Assembly (NCBI GenBank): GCA_020161265.1
Contig: JAIUOC010000005.1
Coordinates: 372,001-436,000 of the forward strand
Length of the DNA stretch: 64,000 bases
From: Chloroflexota bacterium
GTDB taxonomy: Bacteria > Chloroflexota > Chloroflexia > Chloroflexales > Herpetosiphonaceae
Direction: 5' to 3'
Positions 52,973 through 62,672 of the stretch are shown one piece after another. The translations under genes were made by a program, and so were the position numbers. Below the pieces are notes generated by a model that worked only from the letters and a program-made list of their open reading frames with translations, was not told where the DNA came from and did not search any database. Position 1 is the stretch's first letter. Each line of letters begins with the position of its first letter.

Positions 52973-54811
52973 CTAGGCTTGATTTAATGTTGCTCGGACT
53001 GCTGCTTGCAGATTGGCCATGGTCGTAACTGAATCAAGGTTGATGCCGCTCTGAATCAAATCTTGGGCAAAATCGGCACTTACTCCAACCAGCATTGCTT
53101 TTGAACCAAGCAAGCGCAAGGCATCAAGGCTGCGGACAAAGGTCGCTGAATCTTCCAAAACCTCAAGTCCTGTCACATCGAGAATGACAGTATGAATCCG
53201 TAGACGCTCAGCAGTACGCAACATGGCTTGTTGCAATTGCTCGATTCGCTCGGTATTCAGGCTGCCAGTAATTGGTACAACCACCACGCCTTGCGCCACT
53301 GGAATAATTGGCGCGGTCAGTTTGGCCACCGTACTATTGGCTAGTTTGAGTTGATCAAGGGTTTGTTGCAACGATTCGCGCTCTTGTTCTAGCTCGTGGG
53401 TGCGCTGCTGCACGGTTTGCTCAAGATTTTGATTGACTTGTTGGAGACTTTGTTGGGCGGCTTGCACTTTACTAGCCATTTGATTGAAGGCACGAGCCAA
53501 AAATCCTAGCTCATCTTTGCTTTGCTCAGGCAACTGTACAAACTGATTTGACTCAGCTAAAGCTTGGGTATTTTGCACCAACGCCACGATTGGCTGACTC
53601 AGCCGATTGCTGATTAACCAAGTCGCTAGCAAGGTAATAATCGTTAGTGCTGCCAAAAACCATAATAGATTGCCAACAATCCGACCTGAACTCGTTTCGA
53701 TTGTGGCGGTGACTGCTTGGGCCTCACTAGTGATCTCGGTTTTGGGCGCAACCACCACAATATGCCAATTGATCGAGGTAAGTGCAGCGTTGGCTACAAC
53801 CAAATCTTGGTTGTTTGCTTGGAGCGTTTGAATGCCGCTTTGGTTATTCTGCATCCGTTCAAGCACACTGGCTAATACTGGGGCAGTGGTGGGGTTCATC
53901 TGGAGTTCGAGGGTTTGGCTTGGGCTAAGGGTTTGCGAGCTAGGAATATTCAAAAATGTTTGGAGCGCAATTTGGGGCGCAGCAATTACATCGCCATGTT
54001 GATCGAGCACAAAAGCATAGCTACCTGGGGTGGGTTTAATCGTTTCAAGTTGTTTCAAAAATTCATTCAAAGTAATGTCGATGCCAATAAAGCCACGAAA
54101 TTGATCGCCTTGGTAAATTGGCGAACTGACGGTTGTTAGTAAGCCTTTGCCCAATTCATCCGAGTAAATATCTGTCCAAACCGTTTTACGTTCAGGGTTG
54201 CGGGTTGCCGCCACAATCGTATAAAAATTTTCGTTGGGCACATCGAAATCAGGCGGCACAATATCTTGCAAATTCGAAACCGGATAATAGCGGGTCATGC
54301 CTTCGTTACTAACATAATAAATTGCTAGCGCATCGCCTAAATTGGCCAAAACCCCAGGGAAAATCGCGTCGAGAATCTGCGAATCGCGTAGGTTTTGGCG
54401 CAGTAACGCGCTATCAGGAGTATTGGCAAAAATCACTAAATCGCTCTTGCGGTTGGGGTTGGCATCAAAACGATTGTTGGCAGGGCCAGTCGTGAGTTGG
54501 CTCAATGGGTCAGTTAAGCTCAGGCTTGGAACTTGATCAAGGCTATTAAACAAACTGACCAGATGGCGTGTCGTGCTGGCAGCTTGCTCAAGGTTGGCAT
54601 TGAGCAATTTGGCCTCAACTTGGGTGAGATCAAACAAAGCCACCTGACCTTGATTTTGCAGACCATGTTGGCTGGCGGTGGTAACATCGGTGCGGGTTTG
54701 GGCAAAGCCACGCAATAGCCCAACTACCACCAGCAAAATTGTTGCAAACAGCAAGAACGCACTGGCTAAGGTGATTTTTGTGCTGATACGCGAAAGGATT
54801 GGTATATGCAT
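52973..54811 (-). CDS. Cache-HAMP-coiled coil-STAS sensor protein
   Basis: A 612-residue membrane sensor. TM1 is at about 13-33, an extracytoplasmic dCache-like domain at 40-370 (YPVSNLQDIVPPDFDVPN and GFIGIDITLNEFLKQLE are PDC features), TM2 at about 378-400, HAMP, a coiled coil (QQVNQNLEQTVQQRTHELEQ), and a C-terminal STAS domain whose regulatory position reads EDSATF. There is no kinase or output enzyme, so it would act through STAS partners of the Rsb stressosome type. Start ATG at 54811; a GTG two codons earlier has better AGGGA spacing. Confidence 0.82.
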   Translation of the reverse strand: MHIPILSRISTKITLASAFLLFATILLVVVGLLRGFAQTRTDVTTASQHGLQNQGQVALFDLTQVEAKLLNANLEQAASTTRHLVSLFNSLDQVPSLSLTDPLSQLTTGPANNRFDANPNRKSDLVIFANTPDSALLRQNLRDSQILDAIFPGVLANLGDALAIYYVSNEGMTRYYPVSNLQDIVPPDFDVPNENFYTIVAATRNPERKTVWTDIYSDELGKGLLTTVSSPIYQGDQFRGFIGIDITLNEFLKQLETIKPTPGSYAFVLDQHGDVIAAPQIALQTFLNIPSSQTLSPSQTLELQMNPTTAPVLASVLERMQNNQSGIQTLQANNQDLVVANAALTSINWHIVVVAPKTEITSEAQAVTATIETSSGRIVGNLLWFLAALTIITLLATWLISNRLSQPIVALVQNTQALAESNQFVQLPEQSKDELGFLARAFNQMASKVQAAQQSLQQVNQNLEQTVQQRTHELEQERESLQQTLDQLKLANSTVAKLTAPIIPVAQGVVVVPITGSLNTERIEQLQQAMLRTAERLRIHTVILDVTGLEVLEDSATFVRSLDALRLLGSKAMLVGVSADFAQDLIQSGINLDSVTTMANLQAAVRATLNQA

Positions 54812-55023
54812 AATCACACATTTCCCTAAAACAACGCCAACAAATCGCCATGGAAACAAGTTTTGAGATTTCCATATCATCGTAGAGCCAATGGCTGCTG
54901 TCAATAGCCAAAAGTACGCTCCATTTGCTAGCTCTTTTTGGGTTAGGATTTCAGTTTGCTATCATTGGCTGTCGGCTAAAATTTGCTATGCTGAGGCTAT
55001 TGATCAATCAAAGGAGGGTTTGG

Positions 55024-55620
55024 ATGGCTAAACGAACAATCTATTTGGTTCGTCATGGGCAGTATCTCAATCAAGCTGGCGAATCGGCGCTGCCCGATGG
55101 AGCCTTGACCGATTTAGGGCAGCAACAAGCTCAGGCATTGGCGACGCGCTTGGCTGCACTACCAATCAGCCAAATTTGGCATAGTCCGAGTATTCGCGCA
55201 ACTGAAACTGCCCAATGGCTTCAGCAACAGCATCCTCATATTCCGTTACAAGTTGAGCCATTGTTGCTCGAATTAATTCCTTCGATTCCCAATGATCCAG
55301 CTTTGCCTCAATCGACCCAAGCCTTTTTTGCTAAAATTGAGCCTGCGATTGTTGATGCAGGGGTAGCACAATTTGCTGACCTCTGGCAAAAGTATTTTGG
55401 CCCAGCTCAAGCCGACGGGCAGATTCTCTTGGTGAGCCATGGCAATTTGATTAGTGCGGTAGTTGCAGCGATTTTTGGAGCAGCCAATACCCATTGGATC
55501 AACGCCGATATTCAACATTGTGGTTTAACCGAGGTAAGTATTACTGATCAAGGCTGGCGCTGTTTAATTCGTCATGGCGATGTGGGTCATTTGGCATTGG
55601 CTGCCCAAACCTTTGTTTAA
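55024..55620 (+). CDS. Histidine phosphatase family protein
   Basis: Phosphoglycerate-mutase-like phosphatase of 198 residues. The RHG motif is YLVRHGQYLNQ, the second arginine lies in SPSIRATETAQWL and the later catalytic His is in LLVSHGNLISAV. The ATG at 55024 has AAGGAGG upstream. It matches the PGAM5-like or SixA-like small branch; the substrate is open. Confidence 0.87.
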   Translation: MAKRTIYLVRHGQYLNQAGESALPDGALTDLGQQQAQALATRLAALPISQIWHSPSIRATETAQWLQQQHPHIPLQVEPLLLELIPSIPNDPALPQSTQAFFAKIEPAIVDAGVAQFADLWQKYFGPAQADGQILLVSHGNLISAVVAAIFGAANTHWINADIQHCGLTEVSITDQGWRCLIRHGDVGHLALAAQTFV

Positions 55621-55633
55621 TTAAGACCAAGAG

Positions 55634-55722
55634 ATTAGGGATCGGATTTTGATTTTAAGCGTAGGATTGTGCAACCGTTGTGCGTTGCGTGTTCTTTGTA
55701 GTTAAAATTTTTGATCCCTAAT
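55634..55722. repeat. Short foldback repeat
   Basis: ATTAGGGATC (55634-55643) and its inverse GATCCCTAAT (55713-55722) flank a 69-base loop. It belongs to the AGGGATCAG/CTGATCCCT family and lies between convergent genes. Confidence 0.6.
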
Positions 55723-55742
55723 CCTTCCTGTCTAGAGCAAAT

Positions 55743-57095
55743 TTAACCTAGAGGGGCAGAGTGCGCGACCGGCTGTTGGCTTATGGCTATCGAAACATTA
55801 TGCTGCGATTGTTGGCGAATGGCATAGCCCAAACAGGCCAGACAACATGGCAATACCAACCACGATTCCCAAGCGAAGGTATTGGTTTGCAGTGTATTCA
55901 GTGGCATTCCTTGGGCTTGGGCTGTGAGCATGAGGGCAACCCAACGTGAGCCAATCAGGCCTAGCATTGCGGTGCTGAGACCAATTTTGCCCCATAGTTT
56001 GAGCCAAGGCCAAGCCAAACTTAGCACAATCAATTCGATAAACGAGAACGACCAACCAACAGGCCTCCCCCAATACAACAAGATAAAACTCAAACCATAG
56101 AGCATTGGAAAACCAAGATTTTTGTGCCAAACCAACCAACCGATCAACCCTAAACTCACTAGCCATAAGCCAAGCGCTAAGATTTGAGCACTATTGGCGC
56201 TGATGCCAAGGTTGATCAAACCTTGTAAGGGTGTACGATTCCACATGCTCATTGGGCTTTGCTCAGCAGCCGAAAAGTTAAACCATTGATATTCTAAGGT
56301 ATGGGTTAAATAACTGAAAGTTTCGTTGCGCAGCGCCTGATCCCAGCGCCAAATTTCAAGCCCAATCAAGCCTAAAGCTAACCCAGCGATGCTGGCAATT
56401 CGTTTGAGCAAGGCCTGACGAGCGGCCTGATCGGCGAGGCTACAATAGGCCAGCAGCGCTAGTGCTCCAAAAAACATTGCATAAAATGGTTTGATCAATA
56501 GCATGAGGGCAATAATCAGGGCGGCAGCTATACGCGAGTGATGGAGCGCCCAATAACCGCCAACCAAACTGCCAAGTAAGAGCAGAAACTCAATATTGCC
56601 TGCTACAATGCCGATCAAACACTCCATGCTCAACATAACCCAAATTGTCCAGCCACTGCTTTGTTTGGTTAGATAGAGCCAAAATGCCACAAATATGATC
56701 GTTGCAATGCTCAAGCTTGCGGCCATCCCGAGGCTGCTAATTTGCAAACGAGTTACGATAGTGGCCAACGTCGGCGGGTACAAATATGGCCCAACGATTT
56801 GCCCAACTTGATCATATTCGGCTTTGACTGCAAGTTTGGCGGCGGGATCCGGCGCGTTGAGCATGCGTTGCTCCCACTGATGCACGCTGCGCCACATCGC
56901 CTGAGCCTCAGCAATGGTAGGATAGGGGCTAGCCTGTTGTTGCATCCGTTCAGCAGCCAAAGCATAGCTTTGAAAATCGACAGTTTGGATTCCGCGCTGG
57001 CCATTTTGTTGAACGATACTATAGCCAAATCCAACCCATGCCCCAAAGATTAACCAGCCGACAATCGTCCCCAGCATTCGCCATGAAAAGCGCAT
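55743..57095 (-). CDS. GT87/DUF2029-like polyprenyl-linked mannosyltransferase
   Basis: A polytopic membrane protein of 450 residues with about ten hydrophobic segments. DFQSYALAAERMQQQASPYP is the first-loop signature (acidic residue then YP) of the GT-C family 87; YLYPPTLATIVTRL follows, as in mycobacterial PimE-type mannosyltransferases. The ATG at 57095 has GGAGG upstream. Likely adds a sugar from a lipid donor on the outer face. No other glycan genes are adjacent. Confidence 0.8.
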   Translation of the reverse strand: MRFSWRMLGTIVGWLIFGAWVGFGYSIVQQNGQRGIQTVDFQSYALAAERMQQQASPYPTIAEAQAMWRSVHQWEQRMLNAPDPAAKLAVKAEYDQVGQIVGPYLYPPTLATIVTRLQISSLGMAASLSIATIIFVAFWLYLTKQSSGWTIWVMLSMECLIGIVAGNIEFLLLLGSLVGGYWALHHSRIAAALIIALMLLIKPFYAMFFGALALLAYCSLADQAARQALLKRIASIAGLALGLIGLEIWRWDQALRNETFSYLTHTLEYQWFNFSAAEQSPMSMWNRTPLQGLINLGISANSAQILALGLWLVSLGLIGWLVWHKNLGFPMLYGLSFILLYWGRPVGWSFSFIELIVLSLAWPWLKLWGKIGLSTAMLGLIGSRWVALMLTAQAQGMPLNTLQTNTFAWESWLVLPCCLACLGYAIRQQSQHNVSIAISQQPVAHSAPLG

Positions 57096-57161
57096 ACACA
57101 ACCTTCCTCCAAATTAAAAGCCTGGCAATGCAGCTACACACTTGCTCCATCGCCACGAGAT

Positions 57162-57740
57162 TTAAGCGGGGTAGACCCCGCGATACCCCAGCAATTCGGC
57201 TAGCCGACCAAGGGTTGCAGATAATACTTTCTGCACCGGGATCGGCATGCGCGTATCATAACCGCCATACCGACCTAAAGTTCTTGCAGTCGCAGCGAGT
57301 TGCAGGGGATTTTTGGGTAATCCTTCGGCATTGACCTTGCCTTGGCGAGCCAAATCGGCGACTGTAGCGAACACGCCCAATACATCTTGGACAGCGGCGG
57401 GGTTGGCTTGAGCAAACAGATTGCGTTGGCGATAAACCATCGGCTGATCGCCAGCATTCCAGGGGTGAATATGCGCTTGGTTTGGTTTAACTTGAAATGA
57501 CTCGCCAGCTTTGAGCGTTTGTTGTTTGCCATCGAGGCTATAGTGAGCGATGCCGCTCATAATTTCAAAGGTCTCTGTCCAAGTTAAATGGCGATGTTCG
57601 GCGATATCGGGTTTGGTGTTGGGTTGGCAAGTTACCTCAAGCAACCAACCCATGCCTTGGGTTTCTTGATCACTTTCGAGGACAACGGTTTGCGATTGGG
57701 TTAGCGGATTATGAATCGTAACGCCTTGACGAATCAGCAT
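57162..57740 (-). CDS. Cupin-domain protein
   Basis: A 192-residue protein with a single cupin barrel at residues 35-105: HRHLTWTETFEIMSG has the two His and Glu metal ligands, and PNQAHIHPWNAG has the second His motif. The C-terminal half is helical. It may be a sugar isomerase, dioxygenase or storage-type cupin. AGGAGC lies before the ATG. It is 61 bases upstream of the GT87-like gene in the same direction. Confidence 0.82.
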   Translation of the reverse strand: MLIRQGVTIHNPLTQSQTVVLESDQETQGMGWLLEVTCQPNTKPDIAEHRHLTWTETFEIMSGIAHYSLDGKQQTLKAGESFQVKPNQAHIHPWNAGDQPMVYRQRNLFAQANPAAVQDVLGVFATVADLARQGKVNAEGLPKNPLQLAATARTLGRYGGYDTRMPIPVQKVLSATLGRLAELLGYRGVYPA

Positions 57741-57894
57741 AGACAGCGCTCCTAGCTTAAACTCAAAACCACAATTGTTGGATTAGTTTACGATTAGCGG
57801 TGATATGCTCAATGGTCACCAATGAGGCTAAATATGTCTGATTGTGATTGAGAAATTTGTGTTTGCACCGTTCATCCTAGTCTTTTCAGCCGTA

Positions 57895-58024
57895 TTGACA
57901 ATGCTTAGCATGTTGATGTAGGATCGTTAAGCGAATATCTATTCGTATTAATTGAATTCCGACCACCATCATTGGGGACGGCCATCTAGTAGACCTGCAA
58001 GGTCTATTGATGCCGTCCCTTTTG
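57895..58024 (+). ncRNA. Promoter, structured leader and terminator ahead of the GNAT gene
   Basis: TTGACA (57895-57900), an 18-base spacer and TAGGAT (57919-57924) predict a start near 57930. A CGAATA-TC-TATTCG hairpin (57932-57945) follows, then a compound terminator: GGGACGGC (57975-57982) with GCCGTCCC (58012-58019), inner TAGACC/GGTCTA and four T. The gene starts 36 bases later. It is either an attenuator leader or a separate RNA of about 95 nt. Confidence 0.6.
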
Positions 58025-58059
58025 TTATTGGTTGGGATTGATCTTGGAAGGAGTATTGT

Positions 58060-58944
58060 ATGGATGTGGTGTTACAACCATTGACATTGGTCATGGCTCA
58101 ATCGCTTAGCTCAAGTGCTGCTTATGCTGATCCATCTGCTTTAACAATGGCCTATGCCCGTGCCGCGCTGATTCCGAATACTCAGATCCGCGCCATTGTT
58201 GATCATGAAACTGGCAATATTGTTGGCCTTCTCGTTTCTGGTTGCTCGATCGATGATGGACGCTGGTGGTTGTATGATCTCGTGATTGATTCGCGTTATG
58301 TTCGGCGTGGCTATGGACGGGCGGCAATTGCTTCGTTGGTAGCAGAGCTTGAACTCTACCCAGCGGTGGACTGTCTCTACGCTACCTATCCATCAAAGCT
58401 TATTGCCCAAGCGTTTTTGGCTGCGCTTGGATGGTCGCCGATCCCGACGGATGCAGCCGAGGAGCCAACGGTTGGATTATCAATTTCACCACGGATTTAC
58501 CCTGATAGCATCATTCAACTTCAGCCGATTACGCTTGCCAATGCGCGTGCTTGTTTGGCATTAACCGTTGCTCCCCATCAAACGCGATTTGTCGCCAGTA
58601 CAGCAGCCTCGCTTGTCCAATCTAGGTTTGAGCCTCACTGGATCACCCAAGCCATCTATCTTGATGATGTGATGGTTGGATTTGTGATGTATGGCCATGA
58701 TCCCGAATATGGCTGGGGGATTCTCCGCCTCTTAGTTGATGTTCGATTTCAAGGGCGTGGGTATGGGCGGCAGGCGATTGATCAGGTGATCCTGGCGATT
58801 CGAGCGGCTGGTGGCAGGTCGGTTGGGGTTAGTTACGAAGCTGAGAATGAGGTTGCACGGCGTTTGTATCAGGCATGTGGTTTTGTTGAAACGACCGAAC
58901 AGCCATTTGGCGAGCCATTTGCAGTGTTAAACTTACAAGCCTAA
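58060..58944 (+). CDS. Tandem GNAT acetyltransferase
   Basis: A 294-residue protein with two GNAT domains. The acetyl-CoA loops are RRGYGRAAIASLV (about residues 87-99) and FQGRGYGRQAIDQV (about residues 230-243). The first domain ends near residue 145. AAGGAG precedes the ATG. Substrates may be antibiotics, amines or peptides; nothing nearby decides. Expression probably depends on readthrough of the leader terminator. Confidence 0.85.
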   Translation: MDVVLQPLTLVMAQSLSSSAAYADPSALTMAYARAALIPNTQIRAIVDHETGNIVGLLVSGCSIDDGRWWLYDLVIDSRYVRRGYGRAAIASLVAELELYPAVDCLYATYPSKLIAQAFLAALGWSPIPTDAAEEPTVGLSISPRIYPDSIIQLQPITLANARACLALTVAPHQTRFVASTAASLVQSRFEPHWITQAIYLDDVMVGFVMYGHDPEYGWGILRLLVDVRFQGRGYGRQAIDQVILAIRAAGGRSVGVSYEAENEVARRLYQACGFVETTEQPFGEPFAVLNLQA

Positions 58945-58968
58945 CTAGTTAATTACTATAGGCTTGTG

Positions 58969-58996
58969 GCGCAGAGGGAACCTAATCCCTCTGCGC
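58969..58996. terminator. Bidirectional terminator
   Basis: GCGCAGAGGGA and TCCCTCTGCGC form an 11-bp stem with a 6-nt loop between convergent genes, with a moderate T run (GGTTTAGTTT) on plus. Confidence 0.75.
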
Positions 58997-59005
58997 TGGT
59001 TTAGT

Positions 59006-60379
59006 TTATTGCTGACCCATGCGGGTATAGAAATGAATGGCGGTCGCAACTCCACGGAAGAATGCATCAACGAACAGATATTCGTTGGGTGCATGGCCGT
59101 TATCACCGGTGCCAAAGCCCAAGGTTGCCAAGTCAATGCCCAATTCGCGCTGAAACATGCCCATAATTGGCACTGAGCCACCTTGACGATAGAGCATGGC
59201 GGGCTTGCCCCACGTTGCTTCAAAGGCGGCTTGTAAGGCTTCGATGACTGGCCCATCGTAGAGCAAATTGACAGGGTGGCTGGTTGGACCTTTGGTGACG
59301 CTCACATCGGCAGTAGGGCTGGCAAAGCTTTGCGCAAACTGGCAAAATGCTTCGAGAACACCATGAGGATCTTGGTTGGCAACCAAGCGCATCGTGACTT
59401 TAAAGCCCGCTTCAGCTGGAATGATTGTTTTGGTGCCTGCGCCTTGGTAGCCGCCCCAAATACCGTTTACATCGCAAGTTGGCAAGGCGGTGGTACGAGC
59501 AACCAACGAACCAAGTTCGTTGGCCCAAAACGTTTTGCGGCCACTTTCGTTTTTCAACATCTCGAAGAAATCTGGTTCTTGAGTATCCATGAGTGCTTGC
59601 TCTTTGGCCGATGGTGTTTGCACATCGGCGTAAAAGCCAGGAATTTGGATGCGTCCAGTTTGGTCGTGCAAGGCGGCGATAATCTTGCCAACGACATGAA
59701 TGGGGTTTTGAACTGCTCCCCCAACTAAGCCCGAATGCAGATCATGGCTTGGCCCAGTTACCTTAACTTCGGCTCCGATGATGCCCCGCGCAGTGTAGAA
59801 CATGAGCGGTTGGTCGGGCATTGAGCCGCCATCACAAATTAACATCAAATCTGCGGCGAGCAACTCTTTATACTCGCGCACAAATGGCTCCATCGCAGGC
59901 GAGCCAGTTTCTTCTTCGCCCTCGAAGATGACTTTAATATTGACCGGAAGTGTGCCAGTGGTCTCAAGCAGCGCCTCAAAGGCGATCAAATTGGCAAATG
60001 CGCCACATTTATCGTCGATCGAGCCACGCGCATACAATTTGCCATCGCGCAGGACTGGCTCGAACGGCGGGGTTTCCCACAATTCTAATGGTTCAACTGG
60101 CTGGACATCATAATGGGCATAGACCAAGATGGTTGGGGCTGCCGCGCCAGCCTTGAGCCACTCGCCATAAACGACAGGATGACCACTGGTGGCGATCGCT
60201 TGGCAATTGGCAAATCCAATCCGTTGCAGATCGCCAACTAACCAATCGGCACAGAGTTGGACATCGGCAGCATAAGCGGGGTCGGTACTCACTGAGGGAA
60301 TGCGTAGCAGTTCACTAAATCGAGCCAATAGATCGTCATGGCGATCGTTGACCCATGCCAAGGCAGCATCAACCGTCAT
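59006..60379 (-). CDS. M20-family peptidase (dipeptidase-like)
   Basis: Di-zinc amidohydrolase of 457 residues. The first ligand motif is YAHYDVQPV, the bridging Asp lies in GSIDDKCG, the general base is EGEEETGSP and the last His motif is at the C-terminus (GHAPNEYLF). A lid dimerisation domain inserts at about 205-360. This is the carnosinase/CNDP-like branch. GAGGT lies upstream of the ATG. Confidence 0.9.
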   Translation of the reverse strand: MTVDAALAWVNDRHDDLLARFSELLRIPSVSTDPAYAADVQLCADWLVGDLQRIGFANCQAIATSGHPVVYGEWLKAGAAAPTILVYAHYDVQPVEPLELWETPPFEPVLRDGKLYARGSIDDKCGAFANLIAFEALLETTGTLPVNIKVIFEGEEETGSPAMEPFVREYKELLAADLMLICDGGSMPDQPLMFYTARGIIGAEVKVTGPSHDLHSGLVGGAVQNPIHVVGKIIAALHDQTGRIQIPGFYADVQTPSAKEQALMDTQEPDFFEMLKNESGRKTFWANELGSLVARTTALPTCDVNGIWGGYQGAGTKTIIPAEAGFKVTMRLVANQDPHGVLEAFCQFAQSFASPTADVSVTKGPTSHPVNLLYDGPVIEALQAAFEATWGKPAMLYRQGGSVPIMGMFQRELGIDLATLGFGTGDNGHAPNEYLFVDAFFRGVATAIHFYTRMGQQ

Positions 60380-60510
60380 CTGATAGACCTCACACTGAGG
60401 AGCACAACCAAGTGTGCTCCAAATCGATCCCGTGATGCAGTATAGGCCAAGCGTGCCGATTCAACAAATTGTGACTGCTGTTGTTAATCGTGGTGTCGCC
60501 AGTACTCAGA

Positions 60511-61371
60511 TTAGCCCAACGGTTGCGTTAGATGCTGCAATTTTTGCGGGTTGAGCATAATATAAATCCCAGCAATCTGTTGATCGAACATATCTAAAAT
60601 CAATGTGCCGCTGGCATGCCCATCGACCAGCGCCACAAATCCAGCTTGTCCATTGATCAGACGTGGTTCAAAAATGCTATTGGCAGGCAATTTGGGCAAT
60701 ACGCCGAGCAAGAAGCGCCCAACCGCCGTCGGCCCATAAATTGGATTTCGTGCTGCTTGGACCACGCCACCGCCGTCGCTGCGCAATACAACATCTTCTG
60801 TAAGCAAACTCATCAAGCCATTTAAATCGCCAGTTGCACAACTTTGCAAAAATTGTTCGCTCAGCCGTTGCTGCACGCTTGGCTCAACCTTGAAGCGTGG
60901 ACGAGCTTGGGCCACATGTTCGGCAGCCCGATGGCCAAGTTGACGACAGGCCGCTGGAGTTTTGCCGACAATCTCGGCAATTTCGCTATATTCGTAGCCA
61001 AAAACTTTGTGCAGTAAGAAAACTGCGCGTTCAGCAGGCGAAAGCCGTTCGAGCAGCACCAAAAATGCCGTTGATAACGATTCGAGTTGTTCTAGATTGC
61101 TGCTAGGCGCGGCAATAATTAATGGCTCTGGCAGCCATTCGCCGATGTATTGCTCACGTTGATGTCGCGCCGTGTTGAGCTGATCAAGGCACCAGCGAGT
61201 TGCCACGGTTGCCAACCAAGCCCGTGGGTTTTCAACTTGCTCGGCATGGCTTTGCCAACGCAAAAAGGTTTCTTGCAAACAATCTTCGGCATCCATCACG
61301 CTGCCAAGCATGCGATAGGCAATGCCAAACACGTAGCCCCGATAGCTTTCAAATAGCTCAACATGGTTCAT
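60511..61371 (-). CDS. ECF sigma factor with SnoaL-like C-terminus (ECF41/SigJ type)
   Basis: RNA polymerase sigma factor of 286 residues. Sigma region 2 is at about 5-75 (RMLGSVMDAEDCLQETFLRW), region 4 at about 115-165 (FGYEYSEIAEIVGKTPAACR), and a C-terminal NTF2/SnoaL domain of about 110 residues carries LRSDGGGVVQAARNP and a NPQKL end, near the ECF41 hallmarks. That domain takes the place of an anti-sigma factor. Start overlaps the upstream oxidoreductase stop (ATGA). Confidence 0.88.
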   Translation of the reverse strand: MNHVELFESYRGYVFGIAYRMLGSVMDAEDCLQETFLRWQSHAEQVENPRAWLATVATRWCLDQLNTARHQREQYIGEWLPEPLIIAAPSSNLEQLESLSTAFLVLLERLSPAERAVFLLHKVFGYEYSEIAEIVGKTPAACRQLGHRAAEHVAQARPRFKVEPSVQQRLSEQFLQSCATGDLNGLMSLLTEDVVLRSDGGGVVQAARNPIYGPTAVGRFLLGVLPKLPANSIFEPRLINGQAGFVALVDGHASGTLILDMFDQQIAGIYIMLNPQKLQHLTQPLG

Positions 61372-62672
61372 GCCAAGGCTCCTATGCTGCGCATCTGGCT
61401 TTGAGTGGCTGGTTGTAGCAGCTGTTTGGCCGCAGTGTAGCCGCTAGCAAAGCTGGCATCGGCCAATTGACCCTCGGTTCCAACCCAATCACCCGCCAAA
61501 TAAACGTTCGGGCAATCATCCAAAACCACGGGGGTGCGGCCCGCCAAGCCGCCAAATTGCACCTGCGGCGTATCATAACTGACAGTAATTGATGGCAAAA
61601 ATTGGCTAGTAATCAATTGGTCGCGCCAGCCAGCCTGATATTGATCCAATAATTGTTCTAATTCGGCGCGGGTTTGCTTGGGATCATAGGTTTGGCGCGG
61701 GTCGAGATATTTCATCACATGAATTAATGCTTGACCTGGCGTTGCAAGTTTGGCATAGCTAGAATGGGCAACCGCATAATAAGGCTGATCAACGCCCAAT
61801 AAAAAGCGTCGCTGTGGTTGAGGCAATTGACGCAAGCCAACATCCAAACAAGCAGCAGTAATCGGCAACAACCGTTGATAGTGGCGCTGAAAGTGCTGGC
61901 TTGTGCCGACTAATTCGTTGGCTGCCTGCGGCGTAACCGCTAAAACTACTGCCTCAGCTTGCATAGTTGTGCCATCAGCTAATTGAATCGTTACCCCTGC
62001 ATGGCTTGGTTGGATTGCTTGAACCCGTTGGCTGGTACGTAGTTCAACGCCCGCTTGACGCGCTTTGTTGATCAACGATTCAACGATCACTTGCCAGCCA
62101 TGATCAACATACAACACTCCAGCCAAACCAGTTTTGATATTTTCGAGCGTGGCGGCGGCGCTTTGCAGGTCGTTGGCCGCGCCGTAGGTGGTCAAACGCC
62201 CAAACATTGCCAACAATTGGCGAGCGTGTGGCTCATCGGCTTGCTGCTCGATCCATTGGGCAAAGCTACGATCGGCATAATTGGCTGGGTTGATGAATGG
62301 AATTTTGGCAAAGGTACGCAAAAATTGCCATTTGGCGCGGTGATTGAGCAACGGTATTGTGAGTGCTGCTTTAATCGATTTAGTTGGATAAAGCTGTTGC
62401 TCAGCCAACAGCACGTCGGGCGCGATTGGCTTTGAGCCTGCTGGTAACAAATTCAATTCACGCAGCACGCGTGCCCCAGCGCCCTTCAAATATAAGGCGT
62501 GTGGGCCAAAATTAATCTCAAAACCATGTTCGCGATTGGTACGAGCACGCCCGCCCAAGTGCTTCGCCCGCTCCAAAACGATCACCTGCTTGCCAGCCCG
62601 CGCCAGATAATTTGCTGCTGTCAAGCCTGCCAACCCGCCGCCAATCACCACTACAGGGTTTTGAGTGTTCAT
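61368..62672 (-). CDS. FAD-dependent oxidoreductase (phytoene-desaturase/protoporphyrinogen-oxidase-like)
   Basis: A 434-residue flavoprotein. The N-terminal dinucleotide motif is VVVIGGGLAGLTAANYLARAG with VLERAKHLGGRART, and the C-terminal FAD motif is NVYLAGDWVGTEGQLADAS. It matches the amine-oxidase superfamily. It is translationally coupled to the ECF41-type sigma factor, whose regulons usually include adjacent oxidoreductases. The substrate may be an isoprenoid or polyamine. Confidence 0.85.
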   Translation of the reverse strand: MNTQNPVVVIGGGLAGLTAANYLARAGKQVIVLERAKHLGGRARTNREHGFEINFGPHALYLKGAGARVLRELNLLPAGSKPIAPDVLLAEQQLYPTKSIKAALTIPLLNHRAKWQFLRTFAKIPFINPANYADRSFAQWIEQQADEPHARQLLAMFGRLTTYGAANDLQSAAATLENIKTGLAGVLYVDHGWQVIVESLINKARQAGVELRTSQRVQAIQPSHAGVTIQLADGTTMQAEAVVLAVTPQAANELVGTSQHFQRHYQRLLPITAACLDVGLRQLPQPQRRFLLGVDQPYYAVAHSSYAKLATPGQALIHVMKYLDPRQTYDPKQTRAELEQLLDQYQAGWRDQLITSQFLPSITVSYDTPQVQFGGLAGRTPVVLDDCPNVYLAGDWVGTEGQLADASFASGYTAAKQLLQPATQSQMRSIGALA

